A stretch of DNA of 64,000 bases from Klebsiella terrigena (GCF_006539725.1 NZ_BJNO01000017.1:1-64000), one strand, 5' to 3'. Shown: positions 47,138 to 57,245, numbered from the stretch's first letter. The notes: a model not told the origin generated them from the letters alone. Translations and numbers: made by a program.

Positions 47138-50100
47138 CTCTCCCGTTGGGTCGGTGTAATCAAAGGGATCGTTGCTGGTATACAGATAAGGGCTGGCCGT
47201 TTCATTCTTCGGATCGACCGCGTAGAACGTGCCGGTCAGCGGGCTGTAGAAGCGCGCCCGGTAGTTGTATAGCCCGGTCTCTTCGTCCCACTCCTGGCCG
47301 GTATAGCGGTAGCGCAGCAGGCCAGTGTTGCCGACGCTGCCGACCAGCCGCCCGAAGCTGTCGTAGGTAAACTGCGCCACGGCGAGGCCCTGGCTATCCT
47401 GCACCAGGCGCACCGATCCGAGGTGATCCTTGATGACCGCGTAGCGCTGCCCTTCGCAGAAGAAGGCGACCAGACCCTGCGGGCCGTAGACGTAATGCGT
47501 GACGTCATTTCCGACAACTTCTGACAACGGCTGCGCGTCGAGACCGAAGAGGTAGATCCGCCGGATTATTTGCCGATCGCCGGCGATAAGCTGCTTCATG
47601 ACCCGCAGCCCTTTATTGCCGTAGGCGAACTGCAGCTGCTTGTCATCCGCGCTGAGGGATATAGACGCGACCTGGAGGCTGCCGGCAACGTAGTCGAACG
47701 TCAGGCTGCTGCGATCCGCCGTCTCTGAACGACTGACCGTTTTCACCGCGCCGCTTGCGGTATAGGTGAAATCCCAGTCGGCGCTCTCAGCACCGCTCAG
47801 GCTGGCGATTTTGTCGCTTCCCGGCACATAGCTGAGCTGCTGGGGCTGCCCGCCTGCGATGCGCGAGAGCGTATTGCCGTTGGGATCGTAGGTAACGTTG
47901 CGCAGATCCCACAGGTTCTGCTGCTGACAGAGGGCCTGAGTAACGCGGTTGAGCTCATCGTAGCTCACCGATACCGTCGTATTCAGCCCCTGAGCCGACT
48001 CGCCGCTGAAGCGGGATTCGACCTCCTGCACCTTGCCATCGTCATAGCGGCTGAGAATATTCTCTTCAAAGCCCTGATGCGCCTGGGGCTCGGTATTGGC
48101 CTGCAGCCATCCCGGCGAGTAGTAGGTAAAATCCTGCTCCTGCAGCCCGGCATTCAGGGTCCCAGAGAGCGGATTATCATCCGGCGCCCAGCGGAAAGAT
48201 TGATACAGCTGCGGCGCCTGCGGCGATCCAATGGCGACCACCCGCTCCAGCTCATCATATTGATAACATACCGCAGGGAACCCGCTGCGGTCGCTTTTGG
48301 GGTAAATCACCTGCGACATCTTACCGCCGAAGGTGTAGCTGAATGAGGTTGTACTGTCATCGAGGAGCTGACCCTCCTGGCTCAGCTGCACCCGCTTGTG
48401 CTCCACCCGACCGCAGCTGTCGTAGCGCAGCGTCTCCTGGCTGACGGTGGTATTCAGCGCGTTAAAAACCCGCGTCTGTTCCACTTTACCCAGGCCGTTG
48501 ATATCCCCGTTGTCGTAACCGACGTACTGAAGCGTCTTTTGGATCCGCTGCGCGGCGTCCGCCTGCGGCCACTGCGGCTGATTGGCCCTGCCCCGCAGAA
48601 CGCTGGCCTGCCACGGGCCGGAATAGATCCCTTTTTCCACCAGCCGGTTCAAGCCATCGTATTTAAAGTAGACGTAATATCCCGCGCTGGCGCCTTGCGC
48701 ATCCTGCATAAACCGGATGAGCCCGGCGGCGTTATAGACATAGTTCACCTCACCCATATCAGGGTGGGACAAGCGCACGCGCCGTTCGAGGCGATCGTAC
48801 TGCTGCAGTTCAAAAAACGCCGCCTTCTGGCTAATGCTATCGGCAAACTGGTTGGGAAAAGCGTGTCGCGTCAGGCGGCCCTCGGCGTTGAGCGAGAGAA
48901 GATCCTTGCTGACGATCCCGCTACCGGTGCGAATAATTTCATTTTGGTTGCTATCGAGCAGCAGGCTGCTGCTGACGCCTAAGGGGCTGGTTTGTACCTG
49001 CACAAAATAGCGTTTATCCGGCAAGCCTTGCGCTGCCGCCAGGGGAATATTGCCGTTATTCCCGTAACGATACTTCAGCGTATGCCGCTGCTCCTCCGGC
49101 GTGGTTGCCATATCGGCGATCGCAAAACGCTTCCCGGGTTTCCCCACTTCCACGACCCGAGCCAGCGGGGATGCCTCCAGCCGATTGCGCAAATAGGGGT
49201 ACTGCAGGTCGTCTGAAACGCCGTTTTCCCCGTTGTAGTACTGGGATATCTCACCCTGCATGGCGCCGCTGCTATCCAGGTGGGTCAGGAAGTCATCAAT
49301 CTGGACAAAATCCGGGTTATAGCGCATCAGAGGGCGCGACATCCCCACGGAACCAAAGCGAGCCAGGCCGTTTTTGGTGACCACAATCCGCTGGCCGCGT
49401 GCGCTGTAGATCGCCTGGCGGACAAGCGCGTTGGCCTCGAAAAGCGTTTGGTACTGGTGCGCATAGGCCGCCCCATCCTGAAACACCACGCTGAATTTAG
49501 GCTCCCGCACCAGGGCGAGGTTCTGGATCCCGAGCGCATTTTTGCCGGTGGAGATAGTCACCCTCTGGCCGACGGCCCCCCCCGGCGTGGCGCTGAATAT
49601 CAGCTGGTTATTGGCATAAAACAGCAGCGCTGACGGGGTGCAAATCAGCAGACAGCTCTGCGGCACCAGGCTTTGCTCAACCACGGGCGTCAGCGGCTGG
49701 CCGGCCAGCGTCCCGCGCCAGGCCGCGGCGGCCGCTGACCACTTGAGTGACACCGCCTCCCCTACGGAAAGGGTGAAATCGTCCGCGGACTGCGGCGCGC
49801 CTCCCGCGACGCTGAACAGCTCGCAAGAAAGCGCGAACGGCTTATCCTGCTGCGGGCTGCTTAGCGAACCGCTCTGCGCCGGGTTGATATGCGATAGCTG
49901 CCCGCTGTCGACTCGCCACTCTTCGGGACTTCCCGAGAGCTGCCAGGTACGCCGCCACGTTTCCCCTTCGCTAAAGGTGGTCATCTCCCCCCCGCCCAGC
50001 GCGCTGATGGTTAGAGATTGATTCGGTTCACCCGGTGCAAACGCCGCGTGCGCCTGACGAGACAAGAAGGTGTAGGTCAGCGTGCTGACGGCGTTCAGAT

Positions 50101-53100
50101 AGTCATCGCTGGTGCCCGCAGAGCGGTTATAGCGATCGTAATAGTAGCGCCGCATCATGGTGCCGGCCCCCAGCTGATTCGCACGCAGCCGGTACTTCAC
50201 GCTATACGCCGTTGCCGCAAAGCGGCTTTGTGCAGGAACAAACCGCACGTTGTCGAGCAGCACGGCCTGCGCCGTCGCGTTTATGGCCTCCAGCACCACC
50301 TGCAGCACGCCCGACTGCGCGTACGCCGCGAGATCGAGCCGCAGATAGCCGTAGCGCCACTCCCCCTGCGTGGCGGCAAAATCGAAGGAGAAGCTGGCAA
50401 CGGTTTCGCCGCCCGACGCCCGCAGTACCGCCTGCCACCCGGCCTGCGCCGCCGGGGAAAAACCGTCCGCCGTGCAGTACCAGAACCCCAGCACGTAGGT
50501 CCGGTCCTGACGCTGCGGGCAGAGCACGCCGCGCAGGCTGCCTCCGGAAATCAGTCGCAGGCTGGCATTGCCGGTGTAACAGTCGCCAGAGACTATCCCC
50601 GCGCCGCCGGCTGGCTGCCAGCACTGCGGATCCTCGTAGCGTTCAAATCCGTAGTAGCTGCACTCCTGCTGTGCGCTGCTCGCATTTTGTATCCTCGCGA
50701 CCTGATACTGCTGTCGCGCGTCGTACAGCGCCGTCTCGGTATTTCCCGACACGTCCTCCGTTTCCATCACCAGCCCGGCGGCGCTGCGCACCCCCACCCG
50801 GGATTGGCACAGCCAGCCGGTAAACTGCGAAAAATCGTAAGGCGGCGCCCGATCGCCGCGCCAGGCGCTAAAGTTAAAGTCGGGCGGTTCCTCGCCGCCA
50901 AGCCAGCGATAGTGCGCCGCAACGGCCATCACCGCGAGCCGCACTCCGTCAGCAATCTGCGGTCCGTCGGAGGGCTGCCAGGTGGTGGCCACCACCGATT
51001 CAATAATGGCCTCGGCGTCGCCGAGGCGGGTGCTCTTTTGCGTTTGAACGACGGCGGACAGCACGTTGGCATAGAACAGCTCGGGGTAAGCCTGACAGCC
51101 CAGCCGCATCGTCTGGATTCGGGTCTCTTTAACACCCTCGACGTTGTAGGACTCGGACTGCTGCGCAACGGCCTCCCCGGTAGCCATATCGTAGCGGCTC
51201 TCTTTGCGGGTGCTGACGCCATCCAGGGTCTGTTGCTTCGCTTTCGCCAGAACAAAGGCGCCGTTTATCGGGCTCTCCTGCGTCGATTGCGGCGTCAGTA
51301 AAATGGCATTTTGCGCCTGCCATTCCGTTTGCTCGCTGCTGACAACCTGCCCCCCGGCATCAATGCCGATTTTCTCAATCAGCAGTCCGTCGAGTACCGC
51401 CGGTGAGCGGGGATTCTCTCCCGGTAGATTCTGCGCAATCCCGTTAAAGTAGCGGTAGGTTTCATAGCCGCAGGTCTGTTTATCTTCAACCCACGAGCTG
51501 ACCTGATAGAATTTTGCCACCGTGCCGGAGCTATCAACGCTGGCCGAGGCGGCGTCAAAATCATAGTACGTGGTGACGGTATCCATGCCGCGCTGGATCT
51601 CCACCTTATAGACCGCGCGGGCGCTAAGATTTTCCGACAGAGATTTGCGCAAATAGCGGTGCAGAAACAGGCTGCTTGCCTGGCTGAAGGCCGCGTTCAT
51701 CGGCGAGTAGGTGACAAAGCTGTCCGGGCCAGAAGGGGCTTGTCCGTTCCTGTTCTGCATCTGCCCCTGGGCATCGATTAGCTGATAGAAATTGCTGTTG
51801 AGAATGCCCGCATTCTGCACCGTCCCGTTGCTTAGCTGGTAAACCTGGGTATTCTGCGCCACCTCTTCGTTTTGGCGCAGCCAGACCATAAAACCCGGGG
51901 CCTGATTGATAAGCGAGGTGATGCTGGCATTCGCCGGCAGCAGCGGCTGGAGCGGCATTTGCAGCGGCGCGACCCAGTCGGTGGAGACGCCCCGATAGTA
52001 CAGGCCGGTGTTAAACGACACGAAATCATTGCTCACCGTCGGGTAGTAGTGGCTCAGACGAGGCTGGGCGGGCTGGGCGTCATACAGTGAGATCGGCGCG
52101 GTGAGCCACTGCGAAGAGGTCGTATTGGGATCAAAAACCTGCGCCATGCCGACGATACGGTCAGGCGTATTCTCGCACTTGAGCACCAGGTCATTACCTA
52201 TGGCAAACCAGTAGAGGCTCTGGTCATCCGGCACCGTACGTATTTGCAGCTCGCTATTTTCTAACCAGTCAACGCCGGTATAACGCAGTAAATTCGGGCC
52301 GCTGGCAATCAATCCGCTCGGGGTCACCTGGGCAACCCAGGCGACATTTTTCACCGCGGTACTGGCGCAAAGCTGGCGATACTGACGCGTGGTGACCGGA
52401 TTAAAGCGCTCGTGCTCATCCCAGGTGAACAGGGAGAGAGCATAGTCGAAGGAGGTTTCCGCCTGATGGGTTACATAGCTTGCCGCACAAACCCACGGGG
52501 CGCAGGACAAGGCGAAATTGGCCGCCAGAAGCGTGCCGGCGATGCTGATCTGATGCTCGGGCTGGCTGTCCTGCAGCCGCCACTGGTTAACCTCAGACAG
52601 GCAATGCAGATCGATATGATTATTTTTACTGCCCGGCGCCCCCGTAATGTCGTATTTGAGGACAAACAGAATATTCCCGCTGGCCGCCAGCCAGTATCGA
52701 CCCTGCCCTGGGATAACCCCCTTGCCGTCGTAAATAACCGCTTTCTGCCAACGGCGCGCCAGATTGTCCCACGTAAAACGGGTAACGATATTGCTGTGAT
52801 AGTCATTGAGCACAAAGAATCGGCTGCCCGCGGTGACCTCAAGGAACATCGTCGGCAGCACCACCGGGTTTGCGTCATACTCCAGCCAGTTGCCGAGGAT
52901 CCGGTTGTCGCGATGGTAGGCGTAAACGGCCGATGAGAGGCCGTTACCGCGCGGCCATGAGAGGGTAAAAAAGTCGTTTTGGCTATGAACCTGCAGCTGT
53001 TCAAGATTCAGGGTATCGCCAAAGGCTGGAACCGCAGGCCGCCAGGCGATCCAGCGCCCGCACCAGGTGTATACCGTAACGGATATCTGGCCGCTCTGGT

Positions 53101-54619
53101 CATTGCCGTTATACCAGACCAGCACCGCGTAATCCTGGCCAAACCAGATGCGCGGTTCGCTGCCCGGCACCGGCGAGTCAACGCGCAAGGTCCTGGCATT
53201 CTCCGGAAAATCCTGTTTTTCATAGAAATAGCAGACCGTGGCACCTTCCGGATAAACGTGGGTCCTGAGCGCGCCCGGGTTCGGATCGCTGGCCGAACAG
53301 TAATCAAAGGTCTCTGCGGGTAATGCCGCGCCGTTGGCCTGTTCGACGACCACCGAGGTTAACAGCCGCTTGCAGGCATTACCTCGCAGCAGCGGAGAGG
53401 CGTTCTCAGGCAGCGTCAGAAAGGTATCAAGCCGGTAGCCGAGGCGCACGGTATATAATAAATCCGCATCCTCATTAACAACCTCAATATAATTCAGATA
53501 TTTGCTTTCATATTTCGACTGAAAGGCATCAGGAACATTATTCGGAATGGATTTATTAGCATCCATATATTCACGACGACCGCTGGCGCTTTCCGGTTCG
53601 AATATTTTATCGGCATAGCTCAGTCGCACTTCCCTTGAAAAACAATCGACAATTCGACTTAAATAAATGGCTTTGGTATAGCTCAGGCCATCGGCACCCA
53701 CCGACTGGCGAGTTTGCTGGTAGTAGTAATTATTTTTTTGCCCCCAGCTATTGCTTGAGCTGGTCAAATACCAGGATATCGGATATTGCTGCTGCGTGCG
53801 TCGTTGGTTGTGATGGGTAACAATACTCGCGCCGTGCCAGTTCCCCCACTTAACTGCCCACTCAATGCTTTGCGCCATATTATTTTTTTCATCGTTTTGC
53901 TGGCTCACTCCGCCGCCAAAGCTACTGGTTATTCCCTGTTTATCAACAATACTCCAGCGTTCATAGCGCGGGTAGTAACTAATACGGCTATAGGTAAAGC
54001 TTTGTAATTCGTAATGATAACCCCCGTCATAAATAATCAACCTGCTTTGTGTGGCGCTAATATTTAGTTCCAGTTCGTTAAGCGGGTCGCTGATTGTCCA
54101 CTGTTCCGCCCCCTCGACCGCTACGATAAGCGCCTCAGCCGAAACCGCGAGCCCCTGCTGCGCCAGCGCGGAAATCAGCTGCGGCGACGGGGCGCGCTCG
54201 TCCATCTCGGCGCGATAGCTGATGGGAAGCTCCCCGCGCTGCCAGGGGTTGAGGCTGCGATATAGCCGATTGCTGACGCCATCGCGAACGTAATACAGAA
54301 TCACATCGCTCCAGCTAGCTGAGCCGGAGTATTCGGCGTGAATACGTTCCAGAGGAAGCGTCCAGCCCATGCCTAATATTCCCGTCGGCGCATCGAGATT
54401 CCAGTTGCTGGCAATCATCCCAACGTTGCTGCCGTACTGCGCCGCAATTTTTACAGACAGCCCGTTATTCATGTCTAAATTAACCAAAGGAACACACAGC
54501 TCCACCTCTCCGCGAAATAAATTAACATTGGGTTGGACTTTATCTGATTGCGACGCCGTTAATTGCTGAGATTGTATTTCAGGCACTTCAAAAATATCAG
54601 GATCCTTTGGAGAAGGCAT
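46334..54619 (-). CDS. Giant Rhs/YD-repeat protein (TcB-TcC-like)
   Basis: 2761 residues, no signal peptide. The N-terminus (NLFRGEVELCVPLVNL...GILGMGWTLPLERI) is of the SpvB/TcB-like type that starts Rhs shells. Residues about 1330-1480 (GNASLRLISGGSLRG...YVLGFWYCT) resemble a carbohydrate-binding beta-sandwich and about 1560-1710 a LamG-like fold (both inferred). YD repeats run from about 1850 to 2450 (KYDGLNRLVEKG, YDELNRVTQAL, YDSFGRLVGSV). The Rhs core-end motif is at 2454-2494 (RARFYSPLTGTFYAVDP...NDPFDYTDPTGE). The last 267 residues are Gly/Ala-rich with no known toxin motif. Such proteins usually form a cocoon around a cleaved C-terminal effector. GGAGG stands 5 nt before the ATG. First gene of a three-gene operon; no VgrG, PAAR, Tc-A or immunity gene adjoins. 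Confidence 0.85.
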   Translation of the reverse strand: MPSPKDPDIFEVPEIQSQQLTASQSDKVQPNVNLFRGEVELCVPLVNLDMNNGLSVKIAAQYGSNVGMIASNWNLDAPTGILGMGWTLPLERIHAEYSGSASWSDVILYYVRDGVSNRLYRSLNPWQRGELPISYRAEMDERAPSPQLISALAQQGLAVSAEALIVAVEGAEQWTISDPLNELELNISATQSRLIIYDGGYHYELQSFTYSRISYYPRYERWSIVDKQGITSSFGGGVSQQNDEKNNMAQSIEWAVKWGNWHGASIVTHHNQRRTQQQYPISWYLTSSSNSWGQKNNYYYQQTRQSVGADGLSYTKAIYLSRIVDCFSREVRLSYADKIFEPESASGRREYMDANKSIPNNVPDAFQSKYESKYLNYIEVVNEDADLLYTVRLGYRLDTFLTLPENASPLLRGNACKRLLTSVVVEQANGAALPAETFDYCSASDPNPGALRTHVYPEGATVCYFYEKQDFPENARTLRVDSPVPGSEPRIWFGQDYAVLVWYNGNDQSGQISVTVYTWCGRWIAWRPAVPAFGDTLNLEQLQVHSQNDFFTLSWPRGNGLSSAVYAYHRDNRILGNWLEYDANPVVLPTMFLEVTAGSRFFVLNDYHSNIVTRFTWDNLARRWQKAVIYDGKGVIPGQGRYWLAASGNILFVLKYDITGAPGSKNNHIDLHCLSEVNQWRLQDSQPEHQISIAGTLLAANFALSCAPWVCAASYVTHQAETSFDYALSLFTWDEHERFNPVTTRQYRQLCASTAVKNVAWVAQVTPSGLIASGPNLLRYTGVDWLENSELQIRTVPDDQSLYWFAIGNDLVLKCENTPDRIVGMAQVFDPNTTSSQWLTAPISLYDAQPAQPRLSHYYPTVSNDFVSFNTGLYYRGVSTDWVAPLQMPLQPLLPANASITSLINQAPGFMVWLRQNEEVAQNTQVYQLSNGTVQNAGILNSNFYQLIDAQGQMQNRNGQAPSGPDSFVTYSPMNAAFSQASSLFLHRYLRKSLSENLSARAVYKVEIQRGMDTVTTYYDFDAASASVDSSGTVAKFYQVSSWVEDKQTCGYETYRYFNGIAQNLPGENPRSPAVLDGLLIEKIGIDAGGQVVSSEQTEWQAQNAILLTPQSTQESPINGAFVLAKAKQQTLDGVSTRKESRYDMATGEAVAQQSESYNVEGVKETRIQTMRLGCQAYPELFYANVLSAVVQTQKSTRLGDAEAIIESVVATTWQPSDGPQIADGVRLAVMAVAAHYRWLGGEEPPDFNFSAWRGDRAPPYDFSQFTGWLCQSRVGVRSAAGLVMETEDVSGNTETALYDARQQYQVARIQNASSAQQECSYYGFERYEDPQCWQPAGGAGIVSGDCYTGNASLRLISGGSLRGVLCPQRQDRTYVLGFWYCTADGFSPAAQAGWQAVLRASGGETVASFSFDFAATQGEWRYGYLRLDLAAYAQSGVLQVVLEAINATAQAVLLDNVRFVPAQSRFAATAYSVKYRLRANQLGAGTMMRRYYYDRYNRSAGTSDDYLNAVSTLTYTFLSRQAHAAFAPGEPNQSLTISALGGGEMTTFSEGETWRRTWQLSGSPEEWRVDSGQLSHINPAQSGSLSSPQQDKPFALSCELFSVAGGAPQSADDFTLSVGEAVSLKWSAAAAAWRGTLAGQPLTPVVEQSLVPQSCLLICTPSALLFYANNQLIFSATPGGAVGQRVTISTGKNALGIQNLALVREPKFSVVFQDGAAYAHQYQTLFEANALVRQAIYSARGQRIVVTKNGLARFGSVGMSRPLMRYNPDFVQIDDFLTHLDSSGAMQGEISQYYNGENGVSDDLQYPYLRNRLEASPLARVVEVGKPGKRFAIADMATTPEEQRHTLKYRYGNNGNIPLAAAQGLPDKRYFVQVQTSPLGVSSSLLLDSNQNEIIRTGSGIVSKDLLSLNAEGRLTRHAFPNQFADSISQKAAFFELQQYDRLERRVRLSHPDMGEVNYVYNAAGLIRFMQDAQGASAGYYVYFKYDGLNRLVEKGIYSGPWQASVLRGRANQPQWPQADAAQRIQKTLQYVGYDNGDINGLGKVEQTRVFNALNTTVSQETLRYDSCGRVEHKRVQLSQEGQLLDDSTTSFSYTFGGKMSQVIYPKSDRSGFPAVCYQYDELERVVAIGSPQAPQLYQSFRWAPDDNPLSGTLNAGLQEQDFTYYSPGWLQANTEPQAHQGFEENILSRYDDGKVQEVESRFSGESAQGLNTTVSVSYDELNRVTQALCQQQNLWDLRNVTYDPNGNTLSRIAGGQPQQLSYVPGSDKIASLSGAESADWDFTYTASGAVKTVSRSETADRSSLTFDYVAGSLQVASISLSADDKQLQFAYGNKGLRVMKQLIAGDRQIIRRIYLFGLDAQPLSEVVGNDVTHYVYGPQGLVAFFCEGQRYAVIKDHLGSVRLVQDSQGLAVAQFTYDSFGRLVGSVGNTGLLRYRYTGQEWDEETGLYNYRARFYSPLTGTFYAVDPKNETASPYLYTSNDPFDYTDPTGESLLGDIFSWIGQVLISTLEIVAAVALDVVTDGAAIATPLSGALLGAGLSTAAAEVGAAAQHKSLSWADFGENQAVGAVSGAFTSGVGSLAEGAGNAVGTVVQSSLKGGVNAVKAANFVTRVGVEAVGSTLGAVTGKMVENGINGNNVALGLTSSFGIGLVNGVTGSLMTNLGKGFLGAQPTWRDKWIVAGVTGAAAGGTGALVANGLNDEKVNGVNLEIAFSLGAVGALVSVRPNARFAPDHAGPTVERPAINDGDMGNRFITNDML

Positions 54620-55081
54620 ATAACCCTCCAGCTCATCAGGTAATGGAAATACAAAGATAGCGTTGATTAAAACAAAATCAAGACGGGTTCCAGAAACGTC
54701 TTTTCTGCGGCAGGCCGCAGAATCAACATCAGCGGAAGGCAGGCGCGGAGGTGTTTTGCAGCACAGCCACTCTGCGATAAATTCGTTTTCCAGGATTTTA
54801 TCGCAAAATTCTCTACAAATGAATTAAATTGTATCTTAGAAGATCTTTAATTTAATATGAAAAATAATTCAGAACGGGAGAATTAGTTTCTTTGGAACGT
54901 AATTAATAATGCATCGTACATACATATTTAATAAAGCGTGATGGGCAAAGAGTTGTAATATAATCAAGCGCTAATTTGTTTATTATCCGCCGCGCCCGGC
55001 GGAGATTAAAAACGAATAGTGCGGGCCGATGATAAAGCGTATGCGGGGCGTTGGGCCGCAGAATGTTCCCCAGCGGACAGC
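54620..55081. promoter_or_regulatory. AT-rich upstream region of the Rhs operon
   Basis: 462 bp between the AraC-type gene and the Rhs gene, both on the reverse strand. 54780-54980 is visibly AT-rich (runs such as AATTTAATATGAAAAATAATT) against GC-rich surroundings. It probably contains the operon promoter and would suit H-NS/Hha silencing. A 60-codon reverse frame at 54903-55085 lacks any coding signs. No clear operator was found. Confidence 0.5.
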
Positions 55082-56014
55082 TCAATGCGATGAGACAAAC
55101 GCGGAGGGCGTAACCGGGGCGGGCAGGGAAAAATTGCGCTTCATGCGCTCAACTTCACGCACCGGCGTCAGGCCAAAAAGCCGCTTAAACTCGCGGCTGA
55201 ACTGAGAAATGCTCTCATAGCCGACCCGCACGCCGGCGGCGGAGGCGGTCAGGTTGCCGCGCAGCATCAGCAGCCGGGCCTGATGCAGGCGCGTGGATTT
55301 GAGGTACTGCATCGGCGAGGTGTTGGTTACCGCCTTGAAGTGGCTGTGAAAGGTCGGAACGCTCATCCCGACCTCTTTTGCCAGGGCGCTAACGTCAAGG
55401 CTCTCAGCGTATTGTGCATGGATTTTTCGGATCGCTTTCGCCACCTTGCCAAACTGGCCCTGCATCCGCAGGGCGCTGCGCAGCGCCGGTCCCTGCTCGC
55501 CGGTAAGTACCCGGTAATAGATCTCCCTCAGCATCGACGGTCCGAGCATTTCCGCATCCAGCGGCGAAGACATAATCTGCAGAAAGCGTAACACCGAGCC
55601 GCCGACCTGCTCATCCATCAGGCTCGACATCATGCTTCGCGGCGCGCCGGCGACGGGGGCGCCGCGACCGTCAAGCTCCAGCAGCAGCTCTGCAGCTAAG
55701 GTGAAGTCCAGGCGAATGTAAATGGCCAGCATCGGTTCGGCTGCGCTGGCATCGGTCTGCATGGTAAACGGCACCGGTACGGAGACCATCAGATAATGCC
55801 GGGCATCATACAAATAGACATCATTGCCGAGAAACCCCTGCTTTCTCCCCTGCACCACAATAACGATCCCCGGTTCGTATAAAACCGGCGTGCGCTGCAG
55901 CGGTCGGTTCGATCGCAAAAAGCGGACGTCGGGCAGCGCGGTAAGGTTGTAGCCCTCCTGCGGGGTCAGGCGGTCCAGCAGCATCACCATTTGCCGGTCA
56001 TCGGTCGTTGTCAT
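55082..56014 (-). CDS. AraC-family regulator with AraC_N cupin domain
   Basis: 310 residues. N-terminal cupin-like sensor (about 20-170: VLYEPGIVIVVQGRKQGFLG...DARHYLMVSVPVPF), C-terminal double HTH (about 200-295: LDVSALAKEVGMSVPTFHSHFKAVTNTSPMQYLKSTRLHQAR...VGYESISQFSREFKRLFG). This type often controls a divergent short-chain or aldo-keto reductase gene, and an SDR gene indeed starts 164 bp away in the other direction. It probably senses a reactive carbonyl or similar compound (inference). Confidence 0.88.
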   Translation of the reverse strand: MTTTDDRQMVMLLDRLTPQEGYNLTALPDVRFLRSNRPLQRTPVLYEPGIVIVVQGRKQGFLGNDVYLYDARHYLMVSVPVPFTMQTDASAAEPMLAIYIRLDFTLAAELLLELDGRGAPVAGAPRSMMSSLMDEQVGGSVLRFLQIMSSPLDAEMLGPSMLREIYYRVLTGEQGPALRSALRMQGQFGKVAKAIRKIHAQYAESLDVSALAKEVGMSVPTFHSHFKAVTNTSPMQYLKSTRLHQARLLMLRGNLTASAAGVRVGYESISQFSREFKRLFGLTPVREVERMKRNFSLPAPVTPSAFVSSH

Positions 56015-56178
56015 AGAGCCTGCGTTAAAGAAGCGGGAACCTGCGCGAAGTGTGCCACTCCCAGCCAGTCGCGTCCAGACGGCTCATAGGAACAGGCAAA
56101 GACCAAAGAGGATCGGGGCTACGCCATACCGCCGTTCGGCCCTATTCTGCCTGCTCAACTTAACGAAGGAGAGTGGAT

Positions 56179-57012
56179 ATGCAATCAGCAAAACTATTTT
56201 TCATCACCGGCGTCAGCAGCGGATTTGGCCGGGCGCTGGCCGAAGAGGCGCTCAGCGCCGGACATCGGGTGGTCGGAACGCTACGAAACGAGAGCGACCG
56301 GGCGCAGTTTGAGGCCCTGTCGCCGGGTCAGTGCTTTGGCAGAGTGCTGGATGTCACCGATTTTGCCGCCATCCCGCCGCTTGTTGATGCCGTAGAGCGG
56401 GAAATAGGCGCGGTTGACGTGCTGGTCAATAACGCCGGCTACGGTCATGAGGGGATCATGGAAGAGTCGCCGCTCCAGGAGCTTGTGGCGCAATTCAACG
56501 TTAACGTATTTGGCGCGGTGGCGATGATTAAAGCTTTTGTACCCTGGTTCCGCGCGCGCCGCGCCGGTCACATTCTGAATATCACCTCAATGGGCGGATT
56601 CATCACCCTGCCCGGCATCAGCTACTACTGCGGGAGTAAGTTCGCCCTGCAGGGTATTTCCGAAACCTTAACCAAAGAGCTTAAGCCCTTTAATATCGCG
56701 GTGACGGCGGTTCAGCCGGGATCGTTTCGCACCGACTGGGCCGGACGCTCAATGGTGCGCACAGCCCGTAGCATAGACGATTACGACCTCAGCTTCGGCC
56801 CCATTCGCGAAACGCGGATGCAGCGCAGCGGCCACCAGCCGGGCGATCCGCATCGGGCGGCGCGGGCGATGCTGGCGCTGATTCAGCATCCGGCCCCTCC
56901 CGCGTCGCTGCTGTTGGGGAGTGACGCGGTGACCCTGGTTAAGGAGAAGCTTCAGCAGATGAGCGCCGGGATCGATGCCTGGGAGGAGATCAGCCGCTCC
57001 ACGGATGGCTAA
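56179..57012 (+). CDS. Short-chain dehydrogenase/reductase
   Basis: 277 residues, classical SDR. Cofactor loop TGVSSGFG (residues 10-17), NNAGYG, catalytic Ser in NITSMGG and YxxxK as YYCGSK. Arginine/asparagine after the second strand (GTLRNESD) favours NADPH. Start at the ATG at 56179, where AAGGAG lies 7 nt upstream; the GTG at 56173 is in frame but closer. Probably regulated by the divergent AraC-type gene. Substrate unknown. Confidence 0.88.
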   Translation: MQSAKLFFITGVSSGFGRALAEEALSAGHRVVGTLRNESDRAQFEALSPGQCFGRVLDVTDFAAIPPLVDAVEREIGAVDVLVNNAGYGHEGIMEESPLQELVAQFNVNVFGAVAMIKAFVPWFRARRAGHILNITSMGGFITLPGISYYCGSKFALQGISETLTKELKPFNIAVTAVQPGSFRTDWAGRSMVRTARSIDDYDLSFGPIRETRMQRSGHQPGDPHRAARAMLALIQHPAPPASLLLGSDAVTLVKEKLQQMSAGIDAWEEISRSTDG

Positions 57013-57137
57013 AATACGCCGGGGTTCCGTCCAGGGAAGGACGCGAACCCGACCGCCGTTTGACGCTCCCCGCTTCCAGCCCCTCCGTGCAACACCCCTG
57101 CCGCGTGGCCCGACGTTTCGGTTAAACCCACACCGCA

Positions 57138-57172
57138 AATGATAATACGAATGATCTTGATAATCATTATCA
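57138..57172. promoter_or_regulatory. Fur box upstream of the iron cassette
   Basis: TGATAATCATTATCA (57158-57172) is a perfect 7-1-7 Fur site. A second, partial repeat (AATGATAATACGAATGATC) adjoins it at 57138-57156. Located 74 bp before the ChaN-like gene, so the cassette should be repressed by iron. Confidence 0.92.
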
Positions 57173-57245
57173 TTGTTACATATAATTCTGCAAAAATACT
57201 CAGCATAGAAATAAACACCACCAATAAAACAGAAAACGGATATTT

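Noticed and set aside
54903-55085. 60-codon reverse frame upstream of the Rhs gene
   Set aside because: AT-rich, no Shine-Dalgarno, composition unlike a protein, and it overlaps the end of the AraC-type gene.
56749-57224. Reverse frames across the SDR end and Fur-box region
   Set aside because: They overlap the SDR gene and a clear Fur operator and show no recognisable domain.
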